Made by a program: the position numbers and the translations under genes. From NCBI RefSeq assembly GCF_022539505.1, contig NC_061508.1, forward strand, positions 64,427,754-64,491,753: a stretch of 64,000 bases of DNA. The letters are read 5' to 3'. Shown in pieces: positions 11,070 to 20,749 of the stretch. This DNA is from Lolium rigidum. Lineage: Eukaryota > Streptophyta > Magnoliopsida > Poales > Poaceae. The notes beneath the pieces are model-generated. The model had not been told where the DNA came from. It searched no databases and worked only from the letters and a program-made list of their open reading frames with translations. Position 1 is the stretch's first letter; every line of letters starts with the position of its first letter.

Positions 11070-11738
11070 TCAAGATGGAGCATTGACATCATAAGCTCCC
11101 CCATCTGTAGTGGTACTAAGGGCTTTGTCAATTTTAGGCCTATAATAATATTTCTTTGGTTTAGGCACTTTAGAGACATACATAAACTTTTGCTCCTTAC
11201 CCACATAAGCTTTTTCTCTAAACTTTATAGATGAAAAGGTTGAACCCAAGGTTCCCATAGCTTTTTCAAGTTCACCAATCATGTTGATTTGATTATCATG
11301 GACAACACAAGTTCCTAGGACACTGATTCTTTTATCAATTCCTCCTAAGGATTTATCAAGTTCATCAGTTTTATCAAGTAACATTTCCAATTTAGTTTCA
11401 ACACTCGGAAATTTTTTCTCTATGGTTTCCAATTTTTTCATAATATCCTCAAGAGGGGTTTCAATTTTAGTTTCATTAACAGGTGGTGTTCCAAATAAAC
11501 TCTCAATAATGCAACTAGCTTCTAAAGCGGGAGCGCCTAGGAAGTTACCTCCCGCGAGACAATCAAGAACATATCTATTCCAGCTAGAGATACCAACATA
11601 AAAATTGCTGAGTAGGATAGTGGTGGAGTGTTTCTTAGTGCACCTACTATGAGCATCACTAATTCTATACCAAGCATCTTTTAAACATTCTCCCCCTTGT
11701 TGCTTAAACGAACGAACTTCAACTTCAGGATTACTCAT
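11070..11738 (-). CDS. Gag-like protein of element C
   Basis: This is an uninterrupted 222-aa ORF with an ATG at 11736-11738 and a TGA stop at 11070. Residues ~10-70 (FKQQGGECLKDAWYRISDAH, then LLSNFYVGIS and LAGGNFLGAPALEA) align with the gag ORF of element B. The middle (residues ~95-160) is a Lys/Glu/Leu-rich coiled coil. The Tyr/Lys-rich end lacks a zinc knuckle. It starts about 250 bp inside the primer-binding site, as expected for gag. No protease, RT or integrase follows, so the element is non-autonomous and would depend on a full relative. The intact frame suggests fairly recent activity or selection, which is inference. Confidence 0.65.
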   Translation of the reverse strand: MSNPEVEVRSFKQQGGECLKDAWYRISDAHSRCTKKHSTTILLSNFYVGISSWNRYVLDCLAGGNFLGAPALEASCIIESLFGTPPVNETKIETPLEDIMKKLETIEKKFPSVETKLEMLLDKTDELDKSLGGIDKRISVLGTCVVHDNQINMIGELEKAMGTLGSTFSSIKFREKAYVGKEQKFMYVSKVPKPKKYYYRPKIDKALSTTTDGGAYDVNAPS

Positions 11739-11962
11739 TTTAGCAATAGTAAATAAAGCAAACTAGATAAAATAAATGCAAGTAACTAATTTTTTTGTGT
11801 TTTTGATATAGAGTGCAAGACTGTAAATAAAGTAAAACTAGCAACTAATTTTTTGGTGTTTTAATATAATGCAGCAAACAAAGTAGTAAATAAAATAAAG
11901 CAAGACAAAAACAAAGTAAAGAGATTGGATTGTGGAGACTCCCCTTGCAGCGTGTCTTGATC

Positions 11963-11980
11963 TCCCCGGCAACGGCGCCA
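11963..11980 (-). other. Primer-binding site of element C (tRNA-Asp type)
   Basis: The minus strand reads TGGCGCCGTTGCCGGGGA, complementary to the 3' end of plant tRNA-Asp(GTC), which ends ...CCCCGGCAACGGCGCCA. It lies 10 bp from the inner LTR edge, as is typical of Athila-like gypsy elements. Confidence 0.85.
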
Positions 11981-11990
11981 GAAAAGAGCT

Positions 11991-13493
11991 TGATACGCGT
12001 ACAGCACGCGTCCGTTGGGAACCCCAAGAGGAAGGTGTGATGCGTACGGCGGCAAGTTTTCCCTCAGAAAGAAACCAAGGTTTGTCGAACCAGGAGGAGC
12101 CAAGAAGCACGTTGAAGGTTGATGGCGGCGAGATGTAGTGCGGCGCAACACCAGGGATTCCGGCGCCAACGTGGAACCTGCACAACACAACCAAAGTACT
12201 TTGCCCCAACGAAACAGTGAGGTTGTCAATCTCATCGGCTTGTTGTAACAAAGGATTAGATGTATAGTGTGGATGATGATTGTTTGCAAAGAACAGTAAA
12301 GAACAAGTATTGCAGCAGATTTGTATTTCAGATGTAAAAGAATGGACCGGGGTCCACAGTTCACTAGAGGTGTCTCTCCCATAAGATAGCATGTTGGGTG
12401 AACAAATTACAGTCGGGCAATTGACAAATAGAGAGGGCATAACAATGCACATACATGATATGATGAATATTGTGAGATTTAATTGGGCATTACGACAAAG
12501 TACATAGACCGCTATCCAGCAAGCATCTATGCCTAAAAAGTCCACCTTCAGGTTATCATCCGAACCCCTTCCGGTATTAAGTTGTAAAACAACAGAATAT
12601 TGCATTAAGTATGGTGCGTAATGTAATCAATAACTACATCCTCGGACATAGCATCAATGTTTTATCCCTAGTGGCAACAGCACATCCACAACCTTAGAAC
12701 TTTCTGTCACTGTCCCGGATTTAATGGAGGCATGAACCCACTATCGAGCATAAATACTCCCTCTTGGAGTTAAGAGCAAAAACTTGGCCAGAGCCTCTAC
12801 TAATAACGGAGAGCATGCAAGATCATAAACAACACATAGGTAATAGATTGATAATCAACATAACATAGTATTCTCTATCCATCGGATCCCGACAAACACA
12901 ACATATAGAATTACAGATAGATGATCTTGATCATGTTAGGCAGCTCACAAGATCCGACAATGAAGAACATGAGGAGAAGACAACCATCTAGCTACTGCTA
13001 TGGACCCATAGTCCAGGGGTGAACTACTCACTCATCACTCCGGAGGCGACCATGGCGGTGAAGAGTCCTCCGGGAGATGAATCCCCTCTCCGGCAGGGTG
13101 CCGGAGGTGATCTCCGTAATCCCCCGAGATGGGATTGGCGGCGGCGGCGTCTCGGTAAAGTTTTCCGTATCGTGGCTCTCGGTACCGGGGGTTTCGCGAC
13201 GAAGGCTTTAAGTAGGCGGAAGGGCAACGCGGGGGCCACACGAGGGCCCCACACGCCGGGGCCGCGCGGCCTAGACCCGGGCCGCGCTGCCCTGCCGTGG
13301 CGGCGCCTCGTGGGCCCACTTCCTTTCCCCCTCGGTCTTCTGGAAGCTTCGTGCAAAAATAGGACCCTGGGCGTTGATTTCGTCCAATTCCGAGAATATT
13401 TCTTTACTAGGATTTCTGAAACCAAAAACAGCAGAAAACAGCAATAATGTGGCATGGAACATAAGAAATTATCGATACGTCGGAGACGTATCA
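11991..13493 (-). mobile_element. 5' LTR of Athila-like element C
   Basis: The LTR is 1503 bp. On the minus strand it starts TGATACGTCTCCGACGTATC and ends GTACGCGTATCA next to the primer-binding site. It matches the element B LTRs in reverse orientation across most of its length. The TGATACGTC start resembles Triticeae Sabrina/Athila-like LTRs, but the family name is from memory and unproven. ORFs within it are not host genes. Confidence 0.8.
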
Positions 13494-14273
13494 CTTGCTG
13501 TAACAAAGGATTAAACGTATTATGTATAAGATGATGATTGTTTGCGAAGAACAGTAAAGAACAATTGCAGTAGATTGTATTTCAGATGTAAAGAATAGGA
13601 CCGGGGTCCACAGTTCACTAGTGGTGTCTCTCCCATAAGATAAACAGATGTTGGGTGAACAAATTACAGTGAGGAGAAGACAACCATCCAGCTACTGCTA
13701 TGGACCCATAGTCCAGGGGTGGACTACTCACACATCAATCCAGAGGCGATCATGGCGATGAAGAGACCTCCGGGAGATGATTCCCCTCTCCGGCAGGGTG
13801 CCGGAGGCGATCTCCTGAATCCCCCGAGATGGGATTGGCGGTGGTGGCGTCTCTGTAAGGTTTTCCGTATCGTGGCTCTCGGTACTGGGGGTTTCGCGAT
13901 GAAGACTATATGTAGGCGGAAGGGCAGGTCAGGGGGCCACACGAGGGCCCCACACAATAGGCCGGCGCGGCCAGGGCTTGGGCCGCGCCGCCCTGGTGTG
14001 TCGCCACCCCGTGGCCCCACTTCGTTTCCTCTTCGGACTTCTGGAAGCTTCGTGGAAAAATAGGACCTTGGGCGTTGATTTCGTCCAATTCCGAGAATAT
14101 TTCCTTTGTAGGATTTCTGAAACCAAAAACAGCAACTGGCTCTTCGGCATCTCGTCAATAGGTTAGTGCCGGAAAATGCATAATAATGACATATAATGTG
14201 TATAAAACATGTGAGTATCATCATAAAAGTAACATGGAACATAAGAAATTATAGATACGTTTGGGACATATCA
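13494..14273 (-). mobile_element. Partial second LTR of the same Athila-like family
   Basis: On the minus strand it starts TGATATGTCCCAAACGTATC at 14273 and runs through the same blocks as the C LTR, with internal deletions. It breaks off at 13494 exactly where element C's LTR begins. It is best read as an older, shortened LTR into which C inserted, or as a recombination product. It also sits against the + strand Athila ORF at 14274, which it interrupts. Confidence 0.65.
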
Positions 14274-14274
14274 A

Positions 14275-14988
14275 GGTACAGCGAAGAAGATCGAGAACCG
14301 CCCCAAAGCTTTGATGGAACTCTATCGAGAAGTTACCAACGATGATGACCGTACCATTCAGCGCGGCAAGATAAGGAACATTCAGCTCCCTGCCATTAGA
14401 TATTTCACTTACTATCTTGCTACTAGCATTCTTGGTAGGGAGAACACTAGCAACATTTCTAGTTATCATCTTGCTTTTCTGATTGCTGCACTTACTGGAA
14501 GTACACCTTATCATGTTGGTGCTCTCATTGCTCGTCGCTTATCTAATAAGGGACCTATTTATGGAGAAATTGTTGCTTCACGTATTGTTGCATATCTAGG
14601 TCTTTCTGTTAATCCTAGCGATGAGAAATTAATTCCTATTAAGCTTGATATTGCTGCTATGAAGGGTAACCAATTTGTCACAACTAACTCTAATTTAGAA
14701 AATATTGTCTATAGAATGTTGTTTATTGACGGGGATGAGAGGGAAATCCCTTTGCCGCAGGCCGATTTGTTCAGTGTTCGCAGAAGGTCGTGGTCGCGCT
14801 CCAAGGAGGAGGTGGATGAGCAGCTGAGGATACTTGGCTTTCACCAGCAGCACGACTCCGAGGACGCCGAGCCCTCTGACGGGTACACCGTCACGTATCC
14901 TGGTGCGTCCTCCAGCTTGTACCAAGGACAGGATCCTCCTTCATCATATTACAGAGGCGCCACCTCATGGGCAACTTGTTATGCTTAA
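14275..14988 (+). pseudogene. Athila-type ORF1 C-terminal fragment
   Basis: The frame is open from the LTR junction to a TAA at 14986-14988, with about 238 codons visible. It carries the block I associate with the Arabidopsis retrotransposon ORF-1 (Athila) family: AIRYFTYYLATSILGRENTS, NISSYHLAFLIAALTG, HVGALIARRLSNKGPIYGE, then RSWSRSKEEVDEQL. The N-terminal part was lost when the LTR inserted at 14273. In the family this is the gag-side ORF1 of Athila-like gypsy elements. It lies opposite to element C, so it belongs to a separate, older insertion. Confidence 0.7.
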
Positions 14989-15706
14989 TGCTTGTCACTA
15001 GGGCCCGAGTGCCATGATTTCAGATCTGAACATGTTATTGATTCATGGTGATATTCATTGTTTTATGATCTTACCTGCAAGTTGTATACACATATTGCTG
15101 TCCGGAACCCGAGGCCCCAAAGTGACAGAAATTGGGACAACCGGAGGGGAAGGCTGTGATATGAGGATCACATGTGTTCACGGAGTGTTAATGCTTTACT
15201 CTGGTACTCTATTAAAAGGATTACCTTAATTACCAGTAGTTTCCCTAGAGGCCCGGCTGCCACCGGCTGGTAGGACAAAAGATGTTGTGCAAGTTTCTCA
15301 TTGCGAGCACGTACGACTATATACGGAGCACATGCCTATGGTTATTTAGTACTTGGATACTGTTTTATTATTATCTGCAAATGCCTTGTCTTGATTATTA
15401 CATGAGTTATCTTATCCATGCGGCGCCCGTTCATCCATCCCTATGACTACAGTATTTTAATCCTGTTGTTTACTATAATCACTACTGCTGTCTTTATTAC
15501 ACTGCTGCTTTCACTCATCGCTCATTGCTATAAAACTGTTGCTACTGATAAACTATTGCGAGCAAGTCTGTTTCCAGGTGCAGCTGAATTGACAACTTCG
15601 CTGTTAAGGCTTACAAATATTATTTGGCTCCCCTTGTATCCAATCAATAAATTGGGTTTTACTTCCCTCGAAGACTGTTGCGACCCCCTATACTTGTGGG
15701 TCATCA
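14989..15706 (+). mobile_element. Gypsy LTR 3'-end fragment
   Basis: This sequence has no gene and ends TATACTTGTGGGTCATCA. It contains AATAAA near 15646 and the block GCCCGGCTGCCACCGGCTGG, and it resembles the end of a Triticeae gypsy LTR as I recall it. The CA terminus at 15706 abuts MULE coding sequence, so the LTR was inserted in, or recombined into, the MULE. The 5' start is not clear. Confidence 0.5.
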
Positions 15707-17028
15707 ACGTGTCGACTACAATAACCCGCTCACCGTTCGGGAGGCCGAGTTCTCCATCGAAGCAACAAAGAGGACATGGGCTCCAAGGTTTTCTCCCTAC
15801 TTGGACCAATCACAATGGCCGGAGTATCATGGAGTGCAAGTTTGGCCAGATCCGGAATGGAAGGTTGTGAAACATGGAAGAAGAAAGACAAAGAGGTATC
15901 ACAGAGATATGGATAGATGGGGTCATTCGGGAAACAAGTTATTACAAGAGGCTCGCAAGCCAACTAATTGTGGATCATGCAATAGTAAGGGGCACAATAA
16001 AAGGAAATGTATATCAGGCAAAAAATCAAAGGGCAATGATGCTAGCACAAGCCAAGCGTCAAGTAGCCAATAAGCTTCAAACCAACCTCCAAGTCAACAA
16101 ACCCCAAGCCAACAAACTCCAAGCCAACAAGCTCCAAGCCAACAAACCCCACGGCAATAAGCTCCAAGGCAACAAGCTCCACGGCAACAAGCTCCAAGGC
16201 AATAAGATCCAAGCCAACAAGGTCCAAGCCAACAAGCTCCAAGCCAACAAACTCCTTCGCAACAAGGTCCAAGCCAACAAGCTCCAAGGCAACAAGCTCC
16301 AAGGCAACAAGCCCCAAGCCATCAATCACAATGGCGACAGGCTCCAAGGCAACCAAGGATTCATGTAGGGCTTAGTAGAGGTCGCCATGGTGGACGTCGG
16401 GGTACTAGTATGCTAGGATACCTAGCGGGACCTTATCCGTATGTGTCTCCAATATATTAATTGTATTGTACTTTCTATTTTCCTATTCCGTGACTAACTT
16501 TGGTTTTTCAAAAAAAAATTCAGGTATGGCAACTCAACCCACCAAGGGGAAGGGGGCGTGGAGGGCAATGAGAAGGACGAGTCCGTTTGGGAGGAGGCTG
16601 TGAGGACGGTGCGGAAGAAGGGCAAGGAAGAACTTGAGAGGAAGAAGAAGGAGGAGGAAGACAATAAGATGGCCGAGCGTGCCCGTATGCAAAGGGAGTA
16701 TCAGGAATACATATGGCGCGAGAAGAAGAGGAATGAGAAGATCAAGGCCGAACGGGACCGTCTATGGAGGGAAAAATTCCAGAAGAACTGGCAACTTGCT
16801 CAAATAGCGAGGGAGATGGCCAATAGGATGCACCTAGAGGAGGTGGCTAGGGAGGCTGGACGCATCAAGGAGGAAAGAGTTCAAGCGGAAGCTGCAAAGA
16901 CAGAGGAGCGCCACCATTTCTTCGACTCGGTGGTTCAGTTGGCTCGTGACATAAGGGAGAAGGAAGAATTGGCTGGAGAATTTAAGAAGAAGAAGGCGAG
17001 GGGGGAGGGAGCCTTTGCCACGCAGTGA
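15707..17028 (+). pseudogene. MULE (MuDR-like) transposase C-terminus with predicted intron and coiled-coil exon
   Basis: The reading continues in one frame from 15707. It holds a MULE-type segment (PRFSPYLDQSQWPEYHG), then a CX2CX4HX4C zinc knuckle at 15969-16010 (CGSCNSKGHNKRKC), then a Gln-rich repeat and an Arg/Gly-rich stretch (GLSRGRHGGRRG). Three in-frame TAA stops (16071, 16158, 16203) all stand where CAA is expected. At 16439 there is a GTATGT donor and at 16522-16523 a TTCAG acceptor. Splicing this 85-bp intron keeps phase and joins the tail to a 168-residue Lys/Glu-rich coiled coil ending at 17028 (stop TGA 17026-17028). The catalytic DDE part and SWIM finger are absent, lost left of the LTR at 15706. 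It is dead as a transposase. Family knowledge: MULE transposases mobilise Mutator-like elements. Confidence 0.6.
16086..16335 (+). repeat. 15-bp coding minisatellite (QQAPS-type repeats)
   Basis: There are about 16 imperfect tandem copies of CAACAAGCTCCAAGC, encoding Gln-Gln-Ala/Thr-Pro-Ser/Arg in the MULE frame. Variants include CGGCAACAAGCTCCA. Two of the three premature stops, at 16158 and 16203, are CAA-to-TAA changes inside this repeat. Confidence 0.85.
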
Positions 17029-17049
17029 TGTCCCTTTGGCTATGTTCTT

Positions 17050-17187
17050 GTTGTCGAACCTTTATGTTGTCGAACCATGATGTTGTGTGAACCTTGATCT
17101 TCTCGAACCTTCATGTCGTTGAACCTTATTGTAATTGGAACCTTGATGCCGTCGAACCTTATGTGTTATTTGAACCACTATGTTGTG
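17050..17187 (+). repeat. Degenerate 16-18-bp tandem repeat after the coiled-coil stop codon
   Basis: There are eight or nine loose copies around the core TCGAACCTTNATG (for example GTCGAACCTTTATG, then TCGAACCTTCATG and GTCGAACCTTATG). They lie just downstream of the stop at 17028, in what would be the 3' UTR. Confidence 0.6.
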
Positions 17188-17263
17188 TCCTACATGTTCT
17201 GTGCAATGTTGTGTTCAAAACTGTTGGAATATGGTAGAATTTTTCATGGTTTAGCACAAGTCA

Positions 17264-17721
17264 ATGTGTGGCACCCATGGCATAGGCGCCACACTGCACT
17301 ATGTGGCGCCCATGGCTTCGGCGCCACACATGCCAACTTATATCAACTTACATGTCGAAAACATCCAGGGGCTCCGGACGCTTAGTCCTTAGCCGTTTTG
17401 GCGACCCTCTTTGTGTGGCGCCCGTGGCATCGGCGCCACATAGTGAAGTGTGGCGCCCTTGGGGTCGGCGCCACACAAACAGGGTCGCCAAAACGGCTAA
17501 GTCCCTAGAGAATTGTCTTACAGTATGTTTTGTGCAATCATAAGTGCATGTGTGGCGCCCTTGCCACGAGAGTGTGGCGCCGATGTGGGCGGCGCCACAC
17601 ATCCTGCCACGTCAGTTTCGAGCACACCTCAGCATCGACGGCACCACGTCGGATGGGAGTGTGGCGCCGGCAGCACGGGCGCCACTCGGTCAGGTGTGGC
17701 GCCCATGTGAGGGGCGCCACA
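17264..17721. repeat. Cluster of GTGGCGCC...GGCGCCAC hairpins
   Basis: At least seven short inverted repeats are present, each with arms of 8-12 bp (TGTGGCGCCC ... GGCGCCACA) and a loop of about 10-12 bp. A longer inverted repeat encloses two of them: the arm at 17388-17422 (CTTAGCCGTTTTGGCGACCC) pairs with 17467-17501. The arms are conserved while the loops differ. This is not a CRISPR array, because the units are palindromic, unevenly spaced and in a plant. It may belong to the MULE terminal region. Confidence 0.75.
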
Positions 17722-18101
17722 AAAAAGGTTAGATGAGTGAAATAGTTTGCCCGGAGGGTCAGTCTGTGCTATAGTTTCAGAAAAGAATTATTTTTGCGTA
17801 AATCGCCAGCTTTCTAGTATCATTTTCCCTTTTTTGTTTTTGTTTGGGCGGTTTTTTTTTGGTACTCGATCAAGCGCTTGCCCAAGAGCTCAGGAAGTCA
17901 GGGTTGTACACGCCCATATGCTACAGTCCGGCCCAGCCCAGTACATCCCGCGCGCCGACTATGCAGAGCTCGATGCGACCCCTAGAAGCTCAATCATGTT
18001 ACGTTTCCCGTACGTGTTCAGCATCTAAACTTCCGATCCCATTGAAAGGACTTTCTTCGACGAGATCTCTTTCGGGTCGCAACTCGCGGCGCCGACGTAC
18101 C

Positions 18102-19634
18102 ATGTCCGGTGGCGACCGCCTCTCCTTGCTCCCAGACGATCTCCTCCGCCGCGTCCTCCACTTTAGTCCTGCCCGAGAGGGCGCGTCCACCAGCGCGCTC
18201 TCAAAGCGCTGGCGCGGGCTCTGGAACTCTTCCGGCGCCGTGAACCTCGATGCACGTGTCCCCAACGATGTCGACGACGGCGGCTTCTTCTCCCGGCGCG
18301 ATGCCTTCGTCTCCGCCGCCAGGTTCTCCCTAGAGGCCGCCGCCGCCGGCAGCACCGTCACAAGGCTCACCCATCGCATGTCCTCCGACCGTGAGGTAAC
18401 GTCGCTGGCCACGGGACTCACCTCGCTCAAGTTCGTCTCTCTGCCGTCGGAGACGCTCCGCGTGCTGGACATCGCCAGCTGCCAATACCTCGAGCCGTCG
18501 ACCGGCGTCGCGTTTCAACGGCTGGCGTCGCTGCGGTTAAGCCAGTGCAGCGTCCGGACCGAGCATCTCCAAGACTTCTTCGACGCCGCGCCGGCGCTCG
18601 CCACAGTACGCCTCGAGTCCGTCATGTTCCAGGTAGGCAATTATGGCCGTGAAACGCCGCCGTCGGAAGAAGGCCTTACCATCCGCCTCCACTGCCCGGC
18701 AGCAACCGCGCTCGTGCTGGACAGATGCTGCTGGGCGGAGAAGGCATACGGGGGCAGCGGTGGTACCACCGCCGTGGAGATGGACGCGCCGAGGCTGCGG
18801 AGCTTCACGTACAAGGGGCTTCTGCGGCGGCTCACGCTGAGTTCGCAGGCGCCGGATTTGGCACGGGTAGACCTGCACATCTTCCCACATTTTTTTTACA
18901 ACCGAGACAGGGATGCAGGCCGCCGCGACCTCGTCACCTTCTGGAAACTCGCTCAGAACTTCACCAATGCCAAGGAGCTGAAGCTGAAGGTGAACTCGCT
19001 TGAGGGCATCGCTGTAGTCGATAAGGAGAGCCAGGCCGAGCTCCTGTGTTCTTTTCGCAGCCTTGAGCGACTCGAACTGGAAGGAAGGCTCACGCTGGAA
19101 GAAAACGCCGCGGCGGCGTCGATCGCAAACCTGCTCCAGTGCTGCCCTGTGCTCCGTGACCTCCGGATCAACCTTTGCACGACGAATGCTAGTTTTGACA
19201 GAGCCGCTCAGCCGGGGAGATGCTACTTGGAGAGGAAATGTCGACACGATCTCCAAAAGTCCATTCATGGTTTCAAGAACCGTAGAACAGAGCCCATGGC
19301 TTCAGAGTATGATGACGACAACGCTATATATGGCCATTTACCCAAACTCCCTGCGTTGAGTGGGCATATTTTCAACTGCTTGCAGAGTAGCTTGAGTTGT
19401 TTGCGCCTGCAATTCCGGCTAGAGACGAACATCTTTGGGATTAAGGCGACCAACAGATTTGCAGTGAAGTTGATCGAATTCTTTGCTGAAAATGGGATGC
19501 TTCTTAAAGAGATGCACATCGACGCCGGAAACGGGAAGATGTGCGGGCACATAAATTCCAAGGTTAAGAAATGGATTGCTAATTCATCCAACAAGAGGAA
19601 GATGAACTTCGTGGTCTTGCCCCTTGAGAGGTGA
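18102..19634 (+). CDS. F-box/LRR-type protein 1
   Basis: This is a single-exon gene of 510 aa. The ATG at 18102 is chosen because the F-box begins five residues later; the frame is open upstream, but that part is low-complexity. Residues ~5-50 form a plant F-box (LSLLPDDLLRRVLHFSP then TSALSKRWRGLW). In the family this binds SKP1 in an SCF E3 ubiquitin ligase. Residues ~100-420 are Leu-rich with irregular LRR-like segments (LRVLDIASCQYL, LRLSQCSV) that usually bind the target. The C-terminus (FAVKLIEFFAENGMLLKEMH) resembles the FBD-like end of grass F-box proteins. The coding region is GC-rich with no stops or frameshifts. The substrate is unknown. The large grass F-box family contains many weakly expressed members. 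Confidence 0.85.
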   Translation: MSGGDRLSLLPDDLLRRVLHFSPAREGASTSALSKRWRGLWNSSGAVNLDARVPNDVDDGGFFSRRDAFVSAARFSLEAAAAGSTVTRLTHRMSSDREVTSLATGLTSLKFVSLPSETLRVLDIASCQYLEPSTGVAFQRLASLRLSQCSVRTEHLQDFFDAAPALATVRLESVMFQVGNYGRETPPSEEGLTIRLHCPAATALVLDRCCWAEKAYGGSGGTTAVEMDAPRLRSFTYKGLLRRLTLSSQAPDLARVDLHIFPHFFYNRDRDAGRRDLVTFWKLAQNFTNAKELKLKVNSLEGIAVVDKESQAELLCSFRSLERLELEGRLTLEENAAAASIANLLQCCPVLRDLRINLCTTNASFDRAAQPGRCYLERKCRHDLQKSIHGFKNRRTEPMASEYDDDNAIYGHLPKLPALSGHIFNCLQSSLSCLRLQFRLETNIFGIKATNRFAVKLIEFFAENGMLLKEMHIDAGNGKMCGHINSKVKKWIANSSNKRKMNFVVLPLER

Positions 19635-20010
19635 AATTAAGATGGTAGGTTGAAAATCCAAGGGTTTACTAGCTAGTATTTCTTGTCTGCTTTGCAACTG
19701 AGAACTATTCTTGTTTCGATTTTTTTTTAGTTTGAGCTCGAGTGAAAGATGGAATGCAATGTATGCCATTATCTCTGTTTAAAATAGCGGGCTATAGCCA
19801 GCGGCAGATATTTCTGAAGCTATAAAAGGCTATAGCAGGCTAAGGCCGTATATCCGATTTGCTAAATAATAGGAAAAAATCTAATATTACGGCAGCATAT
19901 AAATCGTATATATGATCAATAATTCACAGATACCATAGTAACACGTCACATAAGCCTTTTCCTAGTCATGTCGGTGGCGCCCATGGTGGGATCGATCTCC
20001 CGAGCCCACC
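19635..20010. other. 3' flank of F-box gene 1; no gene seen
   Basis: The likely 3' UTR is followed by AT-rich sequence holding the motif GCGGGCTATAGC and related CTATAGC repeats at 19785-19850. This is a pattern common in grass intergenic DNA. No ORF of value was seen. Confidence 0.4.
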
Positions 20011-20321
20011 GCCCCACCGACAATAATGTTGTGGCTCACGACAACAATGCCGTTTAAGTCAATGACAACGTCGAGGCCCACGAGAATGGCAAGGCCAATG
20101 AAGAGGCCCGGTGTGCAGAGTTGGAGGCTTTGGAGGCGGTGGAAGAGTGGAGAGAGGCGCGGAAGGCGGAAGCGGCGAAGGCCAAGCTGGTGGCGGAGGA
20201 GCCGCTCTTTGCCGACTTCGATTAGGAGGCTAATGACGACGAAGACGAGCACAAGGAGCACGAAGACGAGCAGGACGAGGATGACGACAACAAAGGTGCG
20301 ACAATGCCATCCAAACAGTAG
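20011..20321 (+). pseudogene. Degenerate charged-helix gene fragment
   Basis: One frame reads as a helical Ala/Glu-rich peptide (CAELEALEAVEEWREARKAE) followed by an acidic Asp/Glu/His tail ending in TAG at 20319. It is interrupted by in-frame stops near 20055 (TAA) and 20223 (TAG). It looks like an old transposon-associated or captured coding fragment. I do not recognise the parent gene. From 20322 to about 20750 nothing more was seen. Confidence 0.3.
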
Positions 20322-20749
20322 AAGAATTAGGGTGAAACAGTACTATCTATTAATTGCTAAAATGAACTATGTGAGTAGTAAAAATGCAGTTTCGTTCTTC
20401 CAGAACTAAGAATACTATAATCGTAACTCTTTTGCTGTAATTAACAATTCATTGTCCATTGCCACATTTAAGTGAATTCATCTAGCCTTTAGATTTAGAT
20501 GCGATGGTGTGCGTCTCATGGTCCATCTCCATGTTCGATGGTCCCACCTGTAATATAAGTTTGCTAGCAGAGCAACGGTTAAAGGCCTTGACTCAATGTA
20601 AACAGTCTATGTGGGCTGAACTAGAGGGAAGAGGGCAAAACTAAGAAGCGTTTTGAGGAAATACATACATAGTACAAAGACCAAACAACCGTCAACCAAC
20701 TAAGACATGACAAAAAAAAAGGGAACGCGAGCTGGGCAGTGGCAAGAAT

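Noticed and set aside
16042..16356. Leu/Val-rich minus-strand ORF resembling a membrane protein
   Set aside because: It is the reverse complement of the 15-bp Gln-rich minisatellite. The apparent repeats are an artefact.
17264..17721. CRISPR-like array
   Set aside because: The repeats are palindromic GGCGCC hairpins with uneven spacing and no cas genes, and the host is a plant. Described as a hairpin cluster instead.
17844..18101. Longer N-terminus for F-box gene 1
   Set aside because: The frame is open, but the F-box starts right after the ATG at 18102. The upstream peptide is low-complexity, with no family match and no ATG in a good position.
18537..19268. Long minus-strand ORF within F-box gene 1
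   Set aside because: It is the complement of a GC-rich coding exon, with no family motif.
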